Assembly: GCA_900770535.1 (NCBI GenBank)
Contig: CAAHDV010000229.1
Location: 1-6,271, forward strand
Direction: 5' to 3'
DNA length: 6,271 nt
DNA from: Lachnospiraceae bacterium
Lineage (GTDB): Bacteria > Bacillota > Clostridia > Lachnospirales > Lachnospiraceae
The translations under genes were made by a program, and so were the position numbers. Below the pieces are notes generated by a model. That model saw only the letters and a list, made by a program, of their open reading frames with translations. It made no database searches and was not told the DNA's origin. Shown piece by piece: positions 4,876-6,271 of the stretch (within the stretch, counting starts at the first letter, position 1; each line of letters opens with the position of its first letter).

Positions 4876-6249
4876 TTATGCCATTCTCTCTTTTAACATT
4901 CCCATATACTGTTCAAATACTGCAAATGTAATGATTGTGGTCAGTGGATTTGACACGGCCTCTGCCGCATAGATTCCCCAGACGCCGATAAAATGCGGCA
5001 GAATCAAAGCCAGCGGCACCAGGATCAGTACCTTTCTCATAATTCCGAATAAGAAAGAATACCGGGTATTGCCCATGGCCACAAAGGCATTCTGGTTGAT
5101 CATCTGAAATCCCAGAACCAGAACGGTAGAAAACATAATCCGCATGGTCTTTTTGGTCAGCAGGATCAGTCCCGGATTGCTCGAAAACATTCCGCAGACG
5201 GCTTCCGGAAAAAACACCAGCGCTGCCCACATCAAAGTCGCGCATCCCATACTTAAGATCCGCGCGTAGTGAATGGTCTGCCGGATCCGAGAATAATTCT
5301 CCGCGCCGTAATTATAGCTGAGCAGCGGCTGGGCCCCAGTCACAATGCCAAGAAGCGGCATGAAAAACACCTGGCTTGCGCTGTTTAAGATTGCCATGGA
5401 GGCAAGGTGCAGATTTGCCTGGTCTCCGCCATAGGTCAGGAGCAGGCGGTTGAGCAGGATCACTACAATGGATTCGTTGATGCGGAAGGTGCAGGGCGAG
5501 ATTCCCAGTGCGCAGGTAGACACCAGAATCTGGCGGTCCGGCTTCATATCTTCCACACAAATACGGATTCCCGACTTTTCCGATGAAAGGAAATGAACGA
5601 TCCACACGCAGGAAATAAACTGGGCCGTCACCGTTGCGATGGCTGCTCCGCGCACTCCCATGTGAAGCACGTAGATCAGAATCGGATCCAGAATGATATT
5701 TGCTACAGCTCCGATCACCACCGACATGGTTCCAACCACCGTATGGCCCTGGGTATTGATAAAGGGATTCAGGCCCAGCGCAAACTCCACAAAAACGGTT
5801 CCGAGCAGATAGATGGTCAGATACTGGGATGCATAAGGCAGAGTCTCAGCATCCGCGCCAAATAAAACCAGCAGCGGTTTCAAAAAGACCAGGCAGACGG
5901 CCATCATGACCACGGAAATCGTAAACAGCAGCGTAATTGCATTGCACAGATATTTCTGTGCTTTTTTCTGATTGCCCTCCCCCAGGGCAATGGATGCCAG
6001 CGGCGCTCCGCCCATACCAGGCAGACAGCTGAAGGCAGAAATCAGCATCGTGATGGGAAATGTCAGGCCAATCCCGCTTAACGCAAGGGTTCCATCTCCC
6101 GGCATATGTCCGATGTACATGCGGTCCACGATGCTGTAAAGCGCATTGACCAGCTGGGCCGCCGTTGCCGGAATGGCCAGCCGGACCAGCAATGGCAGAA
6201 TCTTCGCCTGTGCCAGCTGTTCGTTCATCGCATCTTTTGTTTTATTCAT
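4876..6249 (-). CDS. MATE-family multidrug/cation efflux transporter
   Basis: This 457-residue integral membrane protein is a MATE exporter of the MepA/NorM-like type common in Firmicutes, expected to expel organic cations or drugs using a Na+ or H+ gradient. Two homologous halves are visible, about residues 15-220 and 240-450, with roughly twelve hydrophobic segments. Typical features are LVNALYSIVDRMYIG (33-47), the small-residue stretch PGMGGAPLASIALGEGN (77-93), NPFINTQGHT (161-170), ANIILDPILIY (183-193), GAQPLLSYNYGAEN (305-318) and NQNAFVAMGNTR (385-396). The ATG at 6249 is chosen because AGGAGG lies 6 bases upstream (6256-6261). An in-frame ATG at 6270 would put that site inside the coding region. 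It appears complete. It converges on the GntR gene and shares a terminator with it; any promoter is beyond the right edge. The substrate is unknown. Confidence 0.94.
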   Translation of the reverse strand: MNKTKDAMNEQLAQAKILPLLVRLAIPATAAQLVNALYSIVDRMYIGHMPGDGTLALSGIGLTFPITMLISAFSCLPGMGGAPLASIALGEGNQKKAQKYLCNAITLLFTISVVMMAVCLVFLKPLLVLFGADAETLPYASQYLTIYLLGTVFVEFALGLNPFINTQGHTVVGTMSVVIGAVANIILDPILIYVLHMGVRGAAIATVTAQFISCVWIVHFLSSEKSGIRICVEDMKPDRQILVSTCALGISPCTFRINESIVVILLNRLLLTYGGDQANLHLASMAILNSASQVFFMPLLGIVTGAQPLLSYNYGAENYSRIRQTIHYARILSMGCATLMWAALVFFPEAVCGMFSSNPGLILLTKKTMRIMFSTVLVLGFQMINQNAFVAMGNTRYSFLFGIMRKVLILVPLALILPHFIGVWGIYAAEAVSNPLTTIITFAVFEQYMGMLKERMA

Positions 6250-6255
6250 CTTCCC

Positions 6256-6261
6256 CCTCCT
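6256..6261 (-). promoter_or_regulatory. Ribosome binding site that sets the MATE start
   Basis: AGGAGG on the minus strand, continuing into a run of G, sits 6 bases before the ATG at 6249. It decides in favour of that codon over the in-frame ATG at 6270, whose upstream sequence lies outside the window. Confidence 0.85.
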
Positions 6262-6271
6262 GATTGTCATA

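Noticed and set aside
6250..6270. MATE start at 6270
   Set aside because: It would place the AGGAGG site inside the coding region; the ATG at 6249 is correctly spaced from that site.
1..6271. CRISPR arrays, insertion sequences, tRNA or rRNA genes, phage or defence genes
   Set aside because: No regular repeat-spacer pattern, transposase, terminal inverted repeats, tRNA-like fold or defence-type domain was seen. The content is ordinary housekeeping plus a regulator and a transporter.

Overview
The window looks like chromosomal DNA from an anaerobic Firmicute, most likely a Lachnospiraceae-type clostridium. The reasons are the gene order pta-ackA-yceD-rpmF, strong AGGAGG-type ribosome binding sites, near-consensus sigma-A promoters, AT-rich spacers around moderately GC-balanced genes, and protein sequences typical of gut clostridia. 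Genus and species cannot be fixed from this sequence alone.

Layout from left to right. The 1-2976 region is a minus-strand block, transcribed right to left: pta (phosphate acetyltransferase), ackA (acetate kinase), yceD (DUF177) and the 5' two thirds of rpmF (ribosomal protein L32), which runs off the left edge. Pta and AckA convert acetyl-CoA to acetate with ATP formation. YceD-L32 is the conserved ribosome-linked pair that normally precedes fatty-acid and phospholipid genes. A perfect-consensus promoter (TTGACA-17-TATAAT) in the ackA-yceD gap, with its -10 box inside a 12-bp-arm palindrome, suggests that yceD-rpmF has its own possibly controlled start in addition to read-through from pta-ackA.

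The 2977-3327 region holds the pta promoter, a strong minus-strand terminator (3092-3148) and about 180 bp without a convincing gene. A minus-strand gene of the L-2-amino-thiazoline-4-carboxylic acid hydrolase-like family follows (3328-3819), with its own strong promoter. It is divergent from a plus-strand GntR/FCD regulator (4141-4797) across a 321-bp AT-rich spacer. A 7-bp direct repeat with 21-bp spacing and a TGATTA/TAATCA inverted repeat sit at the hydrolase-family gene's promoter and are candidate operators. A perfect 13-bp-arm bidirectional terminator separates the regulator from a convergent MATE-family efflux gene (4876-6249), which appears complete.

All six larger genes belong to recognisable families, and I see no evidence for a new multi-gene system. 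The parts most worth a second look are regulatory: the palindrome-covered promoter and start-site hairpin of yceD, the operator-like repeats between the hydrolase-family gene and GntR, the altered metal-site residues of the GntR protein, and the unexplained 180-bp stretch at 3149-3327.
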